A DNA stretch of 64,000 nt from Bradyrhizobium sp. CCBAU 051011 (GTDB lineage Bacteria; Pseudomonadota; Alphaproteobacteria; Rhizobiales; Xanthobacteraceae), in contig NZ_CP022222.1 in assembly GCF_009930815.1 (NCBI RefSeq), positions 8,598,501 to 8,662,500 on the forward strand. The letters are read 5' to 3'. Position numbers and translations under genes: made by a program. Positions 49,010-58,005 of the stretch are shown one piece after another. Under the pieces are notes generated by a model. It ran no database searches. It was not told where the DNA came from and saw only the letters and a program-made list of their open reading frames with translations. How positions within the stretch are numbered: position 1 is the stretch's first letter; each line of letters begins with the position of its first letter.

Positions 49010-50890
49010 TCACATGGCCTGGATCAGCGTGTCGTACATCTGCTTGATGGACGACATGACGCGCGCATTGGCGGAATAGGCGTTCTGCAGCGCGAGCAGA
49101 TGCGCCATCTCGTCGTCGATATTGACGCCCGAGGCATCGGTCACCTTCTTCTGCAGGGTATTCAACACCACGGACTGACCATCGGCGAGTTGCTTGGCGG
49201 CGGTTGCGGCCTCGCCCTGCTGGCTGATGAACTGCTTGGCGAAGTTGGTCAGCGTGCCGGTGAAGGGAGCGCCGGTGGTCCCGATGCCGGTCTGCGGCGA
49301 ATAGCGATAGTTCCCCGACTGCAGTTGCGTGAGAACGAAGTCGGCGCGCGTGGTGTCGCCCGAAGGCGTCAACGGGCTGGTGGAAAACACGACGGTGCGC
49401 GAGGGATCGCCGAGCAGCCCTAGATTGACGCTGATACGGCCGGCGAGACCTGTCTGCTGCGAACCATTGGCGGTGATCGCACCGGAAAAGAGACCACCAT
49501 TATCCGTGAACAGTGGAAGCTGTGGGTTGCCGCTGGTGAGCGACGACATGGTCGTGGTGACCGACGCCGCCAGCACGTCCGAGCGATTTGGCGCGCCATC
49601 ATCGAGCACGCGCAGGGTCGATCCCGACGGGTTTGAGAACTGCAGATCGCTCGCCCCTAGCGCGGCGTTGAGCTGGGAGACTACCGATGCCATGCCGCCG
49701 GAAAAATCGATGCCGAGCACCTCATCGTTCGGATCGAGCGTCGCGGTATTGCTCAGCGGCAGCACGCTCGGATCGTCGACGCGCACGATCGAGAGATTGC
49801 GCGTGACGCCGGTGGTGTTGTCCTTGTAGCTGACGTGGATGACGTTGCCGGATTGCAGGCCCGTGAGGTCGAGATCGTAGCCGGCCTGCGGCAACGCGGA
49901 CGCCGGAGTAGCCGTGCCGGCCGTCGTCTTGTCCGACAGTGCGCTCGCCATCGACGCCGCAAACTGGTCGATCTGCGCCTGCGCCTTCACCAGCGTGTTG
50001 TCGCGCAGTTCGAGATAGGCAGCGATCTTGCCGGAACGGATCGAGTTGGTCGACACCAGATCGTAGCTGCCGCCGTGCGGGAAATTGATCGTGATGGTGC
50101 CGACGTTGTTCTTGGTCGGATCGGAATTGTACAGCGTGTTGGGCGTCATCGTGCCCTGAGGATTGAAGCTTAGCTGCGCAGCCTCGGTCCCCACCAGTTG
50201 CACGCCGGAGTTCGTGAATACCGTCACCTGATTGAGGTCGTTGACGACCGTCCTGATGTCCATCAGGCTCGATAATTGCGTGATGTATTGATCGCGCTGA
50301 TCCAGCAGCGAGGCCGTCGCCGCGTCGGTCTTGCCGTTGTTCTGGAGCTGATTGTTGATGAACGCGATCTGGGCCATCGCGTTGTTTGCCGTAACAATGG
50401 AGTCGTTGATGCCCATCTCGGCATTGGCGCGCAGGCTCTGAATCCCCTGCGTCGCCGCATTGAGCGTCTGCGCCATCGTCTGCGCGGCGCTGACGGCGCC
50501 GATCCGCGCCGACTGCGAGTCCGGGCTGGTCGACAGGCCCTGAAACGCGGTCAGCAGCTTGTTGAACGAGTCCTCGATGGTGCCGGTTTCGGCCGGATTT
50601 CCGTAAACGTTCTGCAAATTTTGGAGAAAGGTCGAACGGATATCGGCGTAGGCCGCGCCCGAAGTTTCCGTGCGCAATTGGGCCTGCAGATATTGATCGA
50701 GCTGCCGGTCGACGCCGTGGAGCAGAACGCTCGAGCCGTAGTCGCCGGTCACGCCGGCGGACTGGATGATCGACTTCCTGACGTAACCAGGCGTTTCCGC
50801 GTTGGCGACGTTCGATCCGACCAGCGAGATCGCGGCTTGCGTCGCGCGCAGGCCGGACATTGCGGTGGAGAGAGCTTGACTCAAACCCAT
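49010..50890 (-). CDS. flgK: Hook-associated protein FlgK
   Basis: A 626-aa protein. MGLSQALSTAMSGLRATQAA and SLVGSNVANAETPGYVRKS at the N-terminus; DDEMAHLLALQNAYSANARV and IKQMYDTLIQAM at the C-terminus. First hook-filament junction protein. The shared module of FlgL and FlgE is not seen here. It lies 47 bp after flgE. Confidence 0.96.
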   Translation of the reverse strand: MGLSQALSTAMSGLRATQAAISLVGSNVANAETPGYVRKSIIQSAGVTGDYGSSVLLHGVDRQLDQYLQAQLRTETSGAAYADIRSTFLQNLQNVYGNPAETGTIEDSFNKLLTAFQGLSTSPDSQSARIGAVSAAQTMAQTLNAATQGIQSLRANAEMGINDSIVTANNAMAQIAFINNQLQNNGKTDAATASLLDQRDQYITQLSSLMDIRTVVNDLNQVTVFTNSGVQLVGTEAAQLSFNPQGTMTPNTLYNSDPTKNNVGTITINFPHGGSYDLVSTNSIRSGKIAAYLELRDNTLVKAQAQIDQFAASMASALSDKTTAGTATPASALPQAGYDLDLTGLQSGNVIHVSYKDNTTGVTRNLSIVRVDDPSVLPLSNTATLDPNDEVLGIDFSGGMASVVSQLNAALGASDLQFSNPSGSTLRVLDDGAPNRSDVLAASVTTTMSSLTSGNPQLPLFTDNGGLFSGAITANGSQQTGLAGRISVNLGLLGDPSRTVVFSTSPLTPSGDTTRADFVLTQLQSGNYRYSPQTGIGTTGAPFTGTLTNFAKQFISQQGEAATAAKQLADGQSVVLNTLQKKVTDASGVNIDDEMAHLLALQNAYSANARVMSSIKQMYDTLIQAM

Positions 50891-50937
50891 GACTAATTGC
50901 CCATCTCAAATCGCATCGCGAACGGCTCGTCGCGCGA

Positions 50938-52749
50938 TCAGCGCAGCACGTTCAGGAGATCCTGCACCATCGTGTTGGAAGTCGTGATCACCTTGGTGTT
51001 GGCCGAGTAAGCCTGCTGGGTGACGATCAGCTTGGTGAACTCGTCGGCGATATCGGTGTTGGATCCCTCTAGCGACGAGCCGACGATGGTTCCGGCCTTG
51101 CCGAACAGCGCCTGTCCGGATCCGTCGGTGACCTCGAACGCACCGCCGTTGACGCGCTTGAGGAAGTTGGTGCCGTTGAAGGTAGCGACCGAGATTTCGG
51201 CGAGGTCGAGGTTGCGGCCGTTGGAATAGTTGCCGACGATTCGGCCGTTGGTGCCGACGCCGACGGACTGCAACTGGCCGGCCGGGAAGCCGTCCTGCTG
51301 GATCTGGTTGACCTGCACGTTGCCATTGGCGTCCGCGAATTGGGTGACGCCGCCGGTGCCGAAGTTGATGACGGGGCTGCCCAGCGAGACGCCGTTGACG
51401 ACGGCATTGGTGAGCTCCACGGAGGGAATCGCCGGCGTCATCTGGCCCGAGGCGGAGAAGGTAAAATTGGTGTTGACGTTTTGCCACGCGACCTGGGTAC
51501 CGGTTGCGTTGGGGTTGACCTGGTAGAACAGGTTCCAGGTATCGGTATGGCCCGCGCCGAGCGTGGCGCTGTCGACCTTGGCCCAGCGGAACTGCAGGTT
51601 CACCGGCGCGCCCGAGACGTCGTAGGTCGTGACCGCACCTCCCGCTATCGACTCGGCGAGGAACGTCGAATTGTCGTTGCCGACGACCTGGCCGGTGCCG
51701 ACGCCGCCGCCGCCGCCGCGCGTCGCCGTCACGGTGCCGGTAAAGCCGAGCGCAGCCCAAGCTGAGGTGTTCGAACTGGAGACCGAGAGATTGGCTGTGG
51801 TGCCGGAATGCAGCGTGATCGAGCCCGAGGCGATCGTGGACGCGACTGACGTTCCCTGGAGCGCGTCGATCTTGCCCAGCAAGGTTCCGATGTTGTCGTC
51901 GACGTTGATCTGGTTGGCGCCGACGGCGGTGCCCGACGCCATGAAGGTGAGGGTTTGGCCGTTGACCGTGATGGTGTCGCCCGCGAGGAAATTGGTGGAG
52001 ATCGAGTTGGTGCCGGCCGCGCCGTTGAGCAGGGTTGCGGCGGTGTTCGCAACCGACGGCGTCGCTTTGTTGTTCTGAGTGGTGCCGCTTCTGGAGGCGT
52101 CGGTAAAGGGCGCCGCAGGCGTGCCGAGCGCCAGCGGATTACGTCCGGCACTGTATGATCCGGGCACGATCAATTCCGATCCGGGAACGGAAACGTCGTG
52201 CTTGGTCGTCAGCGGATAGCTGGCGAGGTTGGCGCGATAGTCGATCCTGGTGGTTTGCTGCGCCGGCAAGAAGTCGTTCTGGAATCGGAGGACCTGTGGC
52301 GAACTGCCTGATGGGTTGCCGGTGGTCGGGTCGATCGGAACGCCCTGCAGATAATAGCCGGCGCCGTTGACGAGATAGCCGCTCTTGTCGAGCTGGAAGT
52401 CGCCGCGGCGGGTGTAGCGGTCGACGCCGTCGAACACCGGCGTGCCGTCGGTGAAGTTGCCCGGCTTTTGCACCGCGAAGAAGCCGTTGCCGTTGATCGC
52501 CATGAAGGTCGCGACCGAAGCCGTCTGCACGTCGCCCTGCACCGAGTTGGTGGAGCGGGATTGCGTGGTGACGCCACCCGCGAGCTGCGCGGTCGCTGAG
52601 GTCTGCGGAATCAGATCGAGGAAGGAGGTGTCGACGCGCTTGAACGCCGTGGTCTGCGAGTTGGCGATGTTACCCGAGACGTTTTCCAGCGCGTAGGAGT
52701 TGGCGCGGAGGCCGCCGACCGCGGTGGTGAGAGCGCCGAAGATACCCAT
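50938..52749 (-). CDS. flgE: Flagellar hook protein FlgE
   Basis: A 603-aa protein. MGIFGALTTAVGGLRANSYA and NVSGNIANSQTTAFKRVDTS at the N-terminus, EGSNTDIADEFTKLIVTQQA and AYSANTKVITTSNTMVQDLL at the C-terminus. It is larger than enteric FlgE (~400 aa) owing to surface inserts, among them the module shared with flagellin and FlgL (239-337). Start after GGAGAAAATGTC; the frame is open upstream but lacks an initiation site. First gene of flgE-flgK-flgL with a consensus sigma-54 element upstream. Confidence 0.95.
   Translation of the reverse strand: MGIFGALTTAVGGLRANSYALENVSGNIANSQTTAFKRVDTSFLDLIPQTSATAQLAGGVTTQSRSTNSVQGDVQTASVATFMAINGNGFFAVQKPGNFTDGTPVFDGVDRYTRRGDFQLDKSGYLVNGAGYYLQGVPIDPTTGNPSGSSPQVLRFQNDFLPAQQTTRIDYRANLASYPLTTKHDVSVPGSELIVPGSYSAGRNPLALGTPAAPFTDASRSGTTQNNKATPSVANTAATLLNGAAGTNSISTNFLAGDTITVNGQTLTFMASGTAVGANQINVDDNIGTLLGKIDALQGTSVASTIASGSITLHSGTTANLSVSSSNTSAWAALGFTGTVTATRGGGGGVGTGQVVGNDNSTFLAESIAGGAVTTYDVSGAPVNLQFRWAKVDSATLGAGHTDTWNLFYQVNPNATGTQVAWQNVNTNFTFSASGQMTPAIPSVELTNAVVNGVSLGSPVINFGTGGVTQFADANGNVQVNQIQQDGFPAGQLQSVGVGTNGRIVGNYSNGRNLDLAEISVATFNGTNFLKRVNGGAFEVTDGSGQALFGKAGTIVGSSLEGSNTDIADEFTKLIVTQQAYSANTKVITTSNTMVQDLLNVLR
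51739..52035 (-). repeat. Shared beta module in FlgE
   Basis: FlgE residues 239-337: LLNGAAGTNSISTNFLAGDT, then ITVNGQTLTFMASG and SITLHSGTTANLSVSSSNTS. Closest to the FlgL copy at both protein and DNA level. Confidence 0.88.
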
Positions 52750-52811
52750 GACATTTTCTCCAAATTCGATCCGGGCGGCTCGCCGGTGCAGGCCGCGTCG
52801 GGAGAAGATGT

Positions 52812-52827
52812 CGCAAGCGTCGTGCCA
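52812..52827 (-). promoter_or_regulatory. Consensus sigma-54 promoter of flgE-flgK-flgL
   Basis: On the minus strand TGGCACG-ACGC-TTGCG, matching TGGCACG-N4-TTGC with GG-N10-GC spacing, 63-78 bp before the flgE ATG. The best sigma-54 match in the window. Confidence 0.85.
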
Positions 52828-52858
52828 AACAGGAAAACTACGATAAATCAACGCCTTA

Positions 52859-52888
52859 AATAAAAAGCCCCGGTCCAGAGACCGGGGC
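52859..52888 (-). terminator. Terminator of msrB, insulating flgE
   Basis: On the minus strand GCCCCGGTC-TCTG-GACCGGGGC followed by TTTTTATTT. It lies between msrB and the flgE promoter, so hook transcription is separate. Confidence 0.92.
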
Positions 52889-52926
52889 ACATTTGCCGGG
52901 CGGGCAACAATTGCCGGGCACAAGCC

Positions 52927-53427
52927 TTACGAGGCCGAGGGCCCCGCCGGGTGAAACACCATGCCAAATCCATCGATGCAATAGCGTAGTCCGGTCGGCT
53001 TCGGCCCGTCGTCGAAGACATGACCGAGGTGGCCGCCGCAGCGGCGGCAATGCACTTCGGTGCGCAGCATGCCGAAGGTGCGGTCCTCGGTCTTGCCCAG
53101 AGCGTTGTCGAGCGGCTGCCAGAAACTCGGCCAGCCGGTGCCGCTGTCGTATTTTGTGTCCGAGGAGAACAGCGGCAGATCGCAGCCGGCGCAGGCAAAA
53201 ATGCCCTTGCGTTTTTCCTTCAGGAGCGGGCTCGAGCCCGGCCGCTCGGTGCCGTGCTTGCGCAGGATTTCATATTGCTGCGGCGTGAGCTGTGCGCGCC
53301 ATTCGGCGTCGGTCTTTTCCACCTCGAATTTCTCCGCGGCTTGCGCCGGCGTGGTACGCAGCCAGCGGAAAGCAGCCAGGCCAAACAGGCCGGCTACGGA
53401 TGCGAGCAGGATACGGCGGTCGAACAT
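52927..53427 (-). CDS. msrB: Exported peptide-methionine (R)-S-oxide reductase MsrB
   Basis: A 166-aa protein. An N-terminal signal/anchor (FDRRILLASVAGLFGLAAF, preceding RWLRTTPAQA) precedes the MsrB domain: zinc Cys C79/C82 and C127/C130 (CAGC, CRRC), SGTGWPSFWQPL, GHLGHVFDDGP, and catalytic Cys150 in RYCIDG. The usual RYCINS is altered to RYCIDG. Export implies repair of oxidised periplasmic or envelope methionines. Unlinked to flagella apart from position. Confidence 0.92.
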   Translation of the reverse strand: MFDRRILLASVAGLFGLAAFRWLRTTPAQAAEKFEVEKTDAEWRAQLTPQQYEILRKHGTERPGSSPLLKEKRKGIFACAGCDLPLFSSDTKYDSGTGWPSFWQPLDNALGKTEDRTFGMLRTEVHCRRCGGHLGHVFDDGPKPTGLRYCIDGFGMVFHPAGPSAS

Positions 53428-53490
53428 GGCAATCTCCGTGCGTAGCGGACGTAACGGTTCGCCATCAAATACGGACCCGGTCCGCCGACG

Positions 53491-54981
53491 TTACATTGAT
53501 CCGTCCCGAATTTTCTCACTTTCCTGCGAGGAGACGACGGGCATCCCGCCGTCCTGCGGGTCCGCCGGCCGCGGCGGCTGCGGCCGCACCGGGCGTGGCG
53601 CGCCTGGCGACGGACGGTGCGGTGGCCTGGTTCCGGCCTGCCGGTTGGCCTCCGCCAGCCGCGCCTCACGTACGCGTTCCCGGACACGGGCGCCCTCGCG
53701 GTAACGGGCCAGCGCGCCCGCCGCGGCGGCTTGGCCCCGCCCCCACAGGCCGATCAGATGGCCGGCGGCACGACCGGTGGCACCGCCCGCCCAGACCAGT
53801 TCGAACGGCGAGAACAATCTCCAGCGGTCCTCACCCCACAGGATGCTGCGCGCGATCACCTGCCCTGCCATCGCCGAAGTGTTCAGTCCCTGCCGACCGA
53901 AGCCGCTGGCGACCCACAGTCCTTTGCGGAGTTGGCCGATCTGCGGCATGCCGTGCACGGTCACTCCGACCGCACCGCCGAACACGTCCGATATCGGGAC
54001 TTTGCCGAGCTTGGGGAAAACAGTCGCAATGCGGCGCTGGATGGCCGGGCCAAAGCGGTGCGGCCGCGCGTCCCACGTGGTTTCCGGGCTGGCCCACATC
54101 AGCCGATCGCCGTCGACGATCCGGAAATGATCGATGCCGTCGCTATCGGTCACCGATCCCCTGAATGCGATCACTTCGCCAAGCCGCTCGCCGAGCGGCT
54201 CCGTCACCGCGGCATAGCGCCAGACCGGCAGCAACGTCTCCGACAAGCGGCGCAAGGGAGCGCCGAGGTGAACGTTGCCGGCCAGCACGATATGCGAGGC
54301 GCGCAGCCGTGCCGAGGGCGTCACGATGCGCTTGCGAATGCCGGACGGATCGATGCTGACCACGGGCGTATCCTCGAAGATGCGCGCGCCCGCCCGCCTC
54401 GCCTGCGCGGCGAGGCCGTGGATGTATTTGCGGCCGTCGATCTGGAACGCGCGCGGATAGTAAATACCGTGGAAATAACGCCTGGTCCCGAGTTGATCGC
54501 GAACGCGATCGACCTGCCACCCCTCGACCTCGGTCTCGAAATCCTCACTCAGCATCTGCAGCCGGCTGATCAGCGTTTCGCCGGCGTCGACATTGGAGAC
54601 CTCCAGCGCACCCTCGCTCAGCGCAATGCCCGGCATCGCCTCTTCAGTCGCGGCAGCGCGAACGTAATCAGCGCCCTCCTTCGACATCGCCCACAATTCG
54701 CGCGCGTCCTCGAGGCCGATGCGCTCGATCAGGTCGCCGATCGGAAGACTGTAGCCCGGCATCACCGTGCCGAGCTGATGACCGGACGCATTCCAGCCGA
54801 CATGCCGTCCCTCGAGCACGGCGACGCTGGCGCCGAGCCGTGCGGCCTCCAGCGCTACGGTGAGACCGGCAAGGCCGGCTCCCACCACGCAAATGTCAAC
54901 ATCGAGGTCGAAGGAGAGGCGCGAGCGAAAAGGCGCGTCGTCGTCGGGGCCGTTGGTCGCACTTGTGAAAGTCTCGGGCAT
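53491..54981 (-). CDS. FAD-dependent oxidoreductase (DAO family)
   Basis: A 496-aa protein. The N-terminal dinucleotide-binding motif is VDICVVGAGLAGLTVALEAA; a DAO-type substrate domain follows with HQLGTVMPGYSLPI, AFQIDGRKYIHGLAAQARRA and, late, GLWVASGFGRQGLNTSAMAG. It resembles the gamma-glutamylputrescine oxidase/amino-acid oxidase group. The last ~60 residues are Arg/Pro/Ala-rich (HRPSPGAPRPVRPQPPRPAD), which is unusual. Substrate unknown. Confidence 0.85.
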   Translation of the reverse strand: MPETFTSATNGPDDDAPFRSRLSFDLDVDICVVGAGLAGLTVALEAARLGASVAVLEGRHVGWNASGHQLGTVMPGYSLPIGDLIERIGLEDARELWAMSKEGADYVRAAATEEAMPGIALSEGALEVSNVDAGETLISRLQMLSEDFETEVEGWQVDRVRDQLGTRRYFHGIYYPRAFQIDGRKYIHGLAAQARRAGARIFEDTPVVSIDPSGIRKRIVTPSARLRASHIVLAGNVHLGAPLRRLSETLLPVWRYAAVTEPLGERLGEVIAFRGSVTDSDGIDHFRIVDGDRLMWASPETTWDARPHRFGPAIQRRIATVFPKLGKVPISDVFGGAVGVTVHGMPQIGQLRKGLWVASGFGRQGLNTSAMAGQVIARSILWGEDRWRLFSPFELVWAGGATGRAAGHLIGLWGRGQAAAAGALARYREGARVRERVREARLAEANRQAGTRPPHRPSPGAPRPVRPQPPRPADPQDGGMPVVSSQESEKIRDGSM

Positions 54982-55076
54982 AGCGTTTCTTAACGGACCG
55001 CTGCGGCGCTTGTCACCTTATCCGAGACATGAGCTTGTAGATTAGTCCAGACTAAGACCGAATCGAGATTGCGCCC

Positions 55077-55631
55077 ATGCGCCGTTTGATGCTGCTGCGT
55101 CACGCCAAGACCGAACATGACGCGCCTTCGGGCCATGACCAGGACCGCCGTCTCGACGAGCGCGGGCGGCTGGATGCCGCCGCCATTGGAACCTGGATCG
55201 GCCAACATCCGCCGCTCCCCGATGCCATTCTGGTTTCCACCGCAGTGCGGGCGCGGCAGACCTGGGAGATCGCACGCGATGCGATCAAGGATGCAGTGCG
55301 GGAACGGCATCGGCAGCCGCAGGTCGAACTGCTCGACGAACTGTACGGCGCCGAGCCGGCACAGCTTCTGCAGATCATCCGCATGGCGGAGGTCACCGAC
55401 CCCGCGCGGCTGATGCTGATCGGTCACAATCCCGGCATGCATGAGCTGGCGCTGATGCTCACCGGCACCGGCGACAAGGCGGCGAAGAAAGCGCTTGAAG
55501 ACAATCTGCCTACCGCCGGCCTTGCCATCCTGGATTTCGCGACCGACGACTGGTGCGAGGTGGCGTTCCGCCGCGGCACGCTCGTTCGCTTCACCAGCCC
55601 GAAACTGCTGAAGCAGGCGCTGGACGATTGA
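55077..55631 (+). CDS. SixA-like histidine phosphatase family protein
   Basis: A 184-aa protein with the RHG-type active site LRHAKTEHD (Arg8, His9) and a second His in LIGHNPGMHELAL. This is the SixA branch of the histidine phosphatase superfamily, known to dephosphorylate phosphohistidine in some phosphorelays. The target here is unknown. Confidence 0.88.
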   Translation: MRRLMLLRHAKTEHDAPSGHDQDRRLDERGRLDAAAIGTWIGQHPPLPDAILVSTAVRARQTWEIARDAIKDAVRERHRQPQVELLDELYGAEPAQLLQIIRMAEVTDPARLMLIGHNPGMHELALMLTGTGDKAAKKALEDNLPTAGLAILDFATDDWCEVAFRRGTLVRFTSPKLLKQALDD

Positions 55632-55788
55632 GCCCCGCGGACATCCAGGCCCGTCCGTGCTAGGCTGGCGATGACCTGTTTTCGAGCGAATTAGCAACAA
55701 GTTCGCGTAAAAGAAAACGCGTCAAAACAATGGGCTGGCGTCGGGCTCTGACAAATCGGAACCGGACCGGCCGCAGCGGGAGGGGCAG

Positions 55789-56214
55789 ATGTTCAAGTCG
55801 ATTCTCGTGCCGATCGATCTGGCCGATACCGATCTGGCCAAGCCCGCGATTGCGACCGCCGCAACGCTGTCACAGACCTGGAACGGCTCGGTGCGCCTGC
55901 TCAATGTGTTGCCGATGACGCCGGTGATGCTGGCGGAATATGTGCCGGCCGATTTCGATGCCCAGCAGCAGGCGACCTCGGAGGAAGCGCTCGCGATCGT
56001 GGCTGCAGAATCCGGCATCGCCGCGCCGCGCATTTCTACTGCGGTGCGAAAAGGCGGCATCTATCATGAAATCCTCGAAGAGGCGGCCGCGATCAAGGCC
56101 GACCTGATCGTGATGACCTCGCACCGGCCGGCGATGCGGACCTATTTCCTCGGCTCCAATGCCGGCCATGTGGTGCGCTATGCCAAATGTTCGGTGCTGG
56201 TGGTCCGGCACTGA
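55789..56214 (+). CDS. Universal stress protein (UspA family)
   Basis: A 141-aa single Usp domain: FKSILVPIDLADTDLAKPAI at the start and DLIVMTSHRPAMRTYFLGSN plus AGHVVRYAKCSVLVVRH at the end. The ATP-binding G-2x-G-9x-G(S/T) pattern is only partly kept (GSNAGHVVRYAKCSVLVV), so ATP binding is uncertain. Start after GAGGGGCAG. Confidence 0.9.
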   Translation: MFKSILVPIDLADTDLAKPAIATAATLSQTWNGSVRLLNVLPMTPVMLAEYVPADFDAQQQATSEEALAIVAAESGIAAPRISTAVRKGGIYHEILEEAAAIKADLIVMTSHRPAMRTYFLGSNAGHVVRYAKCSVLVVRH

Positions 56215-56250
56215 GGGTAGCGCCGCCGCAGCACGGCGGCGCCGTTAATC

Positions 56251-56487
56251 TCACATCGTCCGCCCGAACGTCGGATCAATCAGGCCGCGCACGGCCGTCT
56301 CGATCTGGCTGCGCTCCACCCCGATATCGCGAAGCGCGCGGTCGTCCAACTCGCTCAGCGTTTTGACGGCTTCGCGGTGCGCAAAATGGGTGATGATGCC
56401 GTTCACCCAGCCCTCGAGCAGGCGGAAAAATCCGGTCCGCGCATTTCGGGACGCAGGCTGACCTGCCGTCTGGGATACCGTCGTCAT
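56251..56487 (-). CDS. DUF1127 domain protein
   Basis: A 78-aa protein. The C-terminal part, AVKTLSELDDRALRDIGVER followed by SQIETAVRG, is the DUF1127 (YjiS-like) motif. Small DUF1127 proteins in rhizobia affect phosphate/carbon metabolism and RNA turnover in studied cases. Start after AAGGAGAAG. It is divergent from the MocR-type gene; the operator elements lie between. Confidence 0.9.
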   Translation of the reverse strand: MTTVSQTAGQPASRNARTGFFRLLEGWVNGIITHFAHREAVKTLSELDDRALRDIGVERSQIETAVRGLIDPTFGRTM

Positions 56488-56569
56488 CGTTCTTCTCCTT
56501 GCTTTTGCGCGGCAAACCGCTGCCGCCGACGCAAACGCCCAATGCGCTTGCGCCTATTGATCCGATTGC

Positions 56570-56660
56570 TTGCACCCCTCTCAGTGCAATCTCTGGCTTG
56601 ATGGGTTCAAAATGATCCGATACATTTCTCGGTGCAAGGAAAACATTGCTCTCGGTGCAA
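56570..56660 (+). promoter_or_regulatory. Repeated GTGCAA operator upstream of the MocR-type gene
   Basis: TCTC(A/G)GTGCAA occurs three times in direct orientation (56579-56589, 56627-56637, 56650-56660), and an inverted TTGCAC lies at 56570-56575, giving a palindrome TTGCAC-N8-GTGCAA. The last copy ends 2 bp before the ATG. The pattern suits autoregulation by the GntR/MocR protein encoded downstream. Confidence 0.6.
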
Positions 56661-56662
56661 TT

Positions 56663-58003
56663 ATGTCAAAGTTCGAGTACCTGAAGCTTGCCGATACCGT
56701 CGCTGCCGAGATCGCCAATGGCGCGCTCAAGCCCGGCGACCGCCTGCCGCCGCAGCGCAGCTTCGCCTACGAGCGCAAGATCGCAGTCTCGACCGCGAGC
56801 CGCGTCTACACCGAGCTGTTGCGCCGTGGCCTCGTGGTCGGCGAAGTCGGGCGCGGCACGTTCGTTTCAGGTGAGACGCGCCGTGGTGTCGCGATGCCGG
56901 TCGAACCGCGCGGCGCGCGCATCGACCTGGAAGTGAATTATCCGATACTGCCGACGCAATCGGTGATGATCGCAAGAAGCCTTGCGGGACTGGAACGCCC
57001 CGAAGTGCTCGATCTCGCGTTGCGGCACTCGACCACGACAGGCACGCTGGCGGCGCGGACCATTTCCGCCGAATTTCTCTCCCGCGAGGACTGGACCCCG
57101 GCCCCCGATCAGCTCGTCTTCACCGCAAACGGCAGGCAATGCATCGCCGCCGCCCTTGCGGCGATGGTGCCAAGCGGCGGCCGCTGCGGCGTCGAGGCCT
57201 TGACCTATCCCTTCATCAAGGACATCGCCGTCAGGCTCGGCGTGACGCTGGTGCCGCTCGCGATGGACGAGCACGGCGTTCGCCCGGACGCAGTGCAGAA
57301 GGCTCACCGCGAAGCGCATTTGTCGGCGCTCTACCTTCAGCCGACGATTCAAAACCCGCTCGGCATGACCATGCCGCCGGCGCGCCGGGCCGATTTGCTG
57401 CGCGTGGTCGAGAAACTCGGCCTCACCATCATCGAGGATACGGTCTACGGCTTTCTCGACGAAGAAACGCCGATGGCCGCGCTCGCGCCGGATAGCTGCA
57501 TCACCCTCGACAGCCTGTCGAAGAAGGTGGCGCCCGGCCTTGCGCTCGGCTTCATCGTTTCGCCGCCGCGCCTTCGCGAACGCGTCATGGCCGCGGTTCG
57601 ATCGGGCGGATGGACGGCTTCCGGATTTGCGTTTGCTGCCGGGCAGCGGCTGATGGCTGATGGCACGGTCGCCGAACTGTCACGCCTGAAACGGATCGAC
57701 GCGGCGCGGCGCCAGCAGATGGCGGCCAAATACCTCGCCGGCTTCGAGGTTCAGGCCAACGTCAAATCCTACCATCTTTGGCTGACCTTGCCGCAGCATT
57801 GGCGCTCGCAGACATTCGTCGCGGCCGCGGCCCGCCGCGACATCGCGCTGACGCCCTCGACCACCTTTGCGGTAACTCCCGGTCATGCCCCCAATGCCGT
57901 TCGCTTGGCGCTCGGCGCCCCTACCACCGAACAGCTCGATCTGGCGCTGCGCACCCTGTCGGGGATGCTGACGGCGAAGGAAGACGTCGACACGACCGAA
58001 TAG
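56663..58003 (+). CDS. MocR-type GntR regulator with aminotransferase domain
   Basis: A 446-aa protein. The N-terminal GntR winged helix has VAAEIANGALKPGDRLPPQR, VSTASRVYTELLRRGLVVGE and VGRGTFVSGE. The C-terminal fold-type I PLP domain has TLDSLSKKVAPGLALGF, whose SKK lysine is the expected PLP ligand. MocR proteins sense PLP or amino compounds. No ribosome site precedes the ATG at 56663, because an operator copy sits there; leaderless translation or an upstream start (56612) are alternatives. Confidence 0.9.
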   Translation: MSKFEYLKLADTVAAEIANGALKPGDRLPPQRSFAYERKIAVSTASRVYTELLRRGLVVGEVGRGTFVSGETRRGVAMPVEPRGARIDLEVNYPILPTQSVMIARSLAGLERPEVLDLALRHSTTTGTLAARTISAEFLSREDWTPAPDQLVFTANGRQCIAAALAAMVPSGGRCGVEALTYPFIKDIAVRLGVTLVPLAMDEHGVRPDAVQKAHREAHLSALYLQPTIQNPLGMTMPPARRADLLRVVEKLGLTIIEDTVYGFLDEETPMAALAPDSCITLDSLSKKVAPGLALGFIVSPPRLRERVMAAVRSGGWTASGFAFAAGQRLMADGTVAELSRLKRIDAARRQQMAAKYLAGFEVQANVKSYHLWLTLPQHWRSQTFVAAAARRDIALTPSTTFAVTPGHAPNAVRLALGAPTTEQLDLALRTLSGMLTAKEDVDTTE

Positions 58004-58005
58004 CG

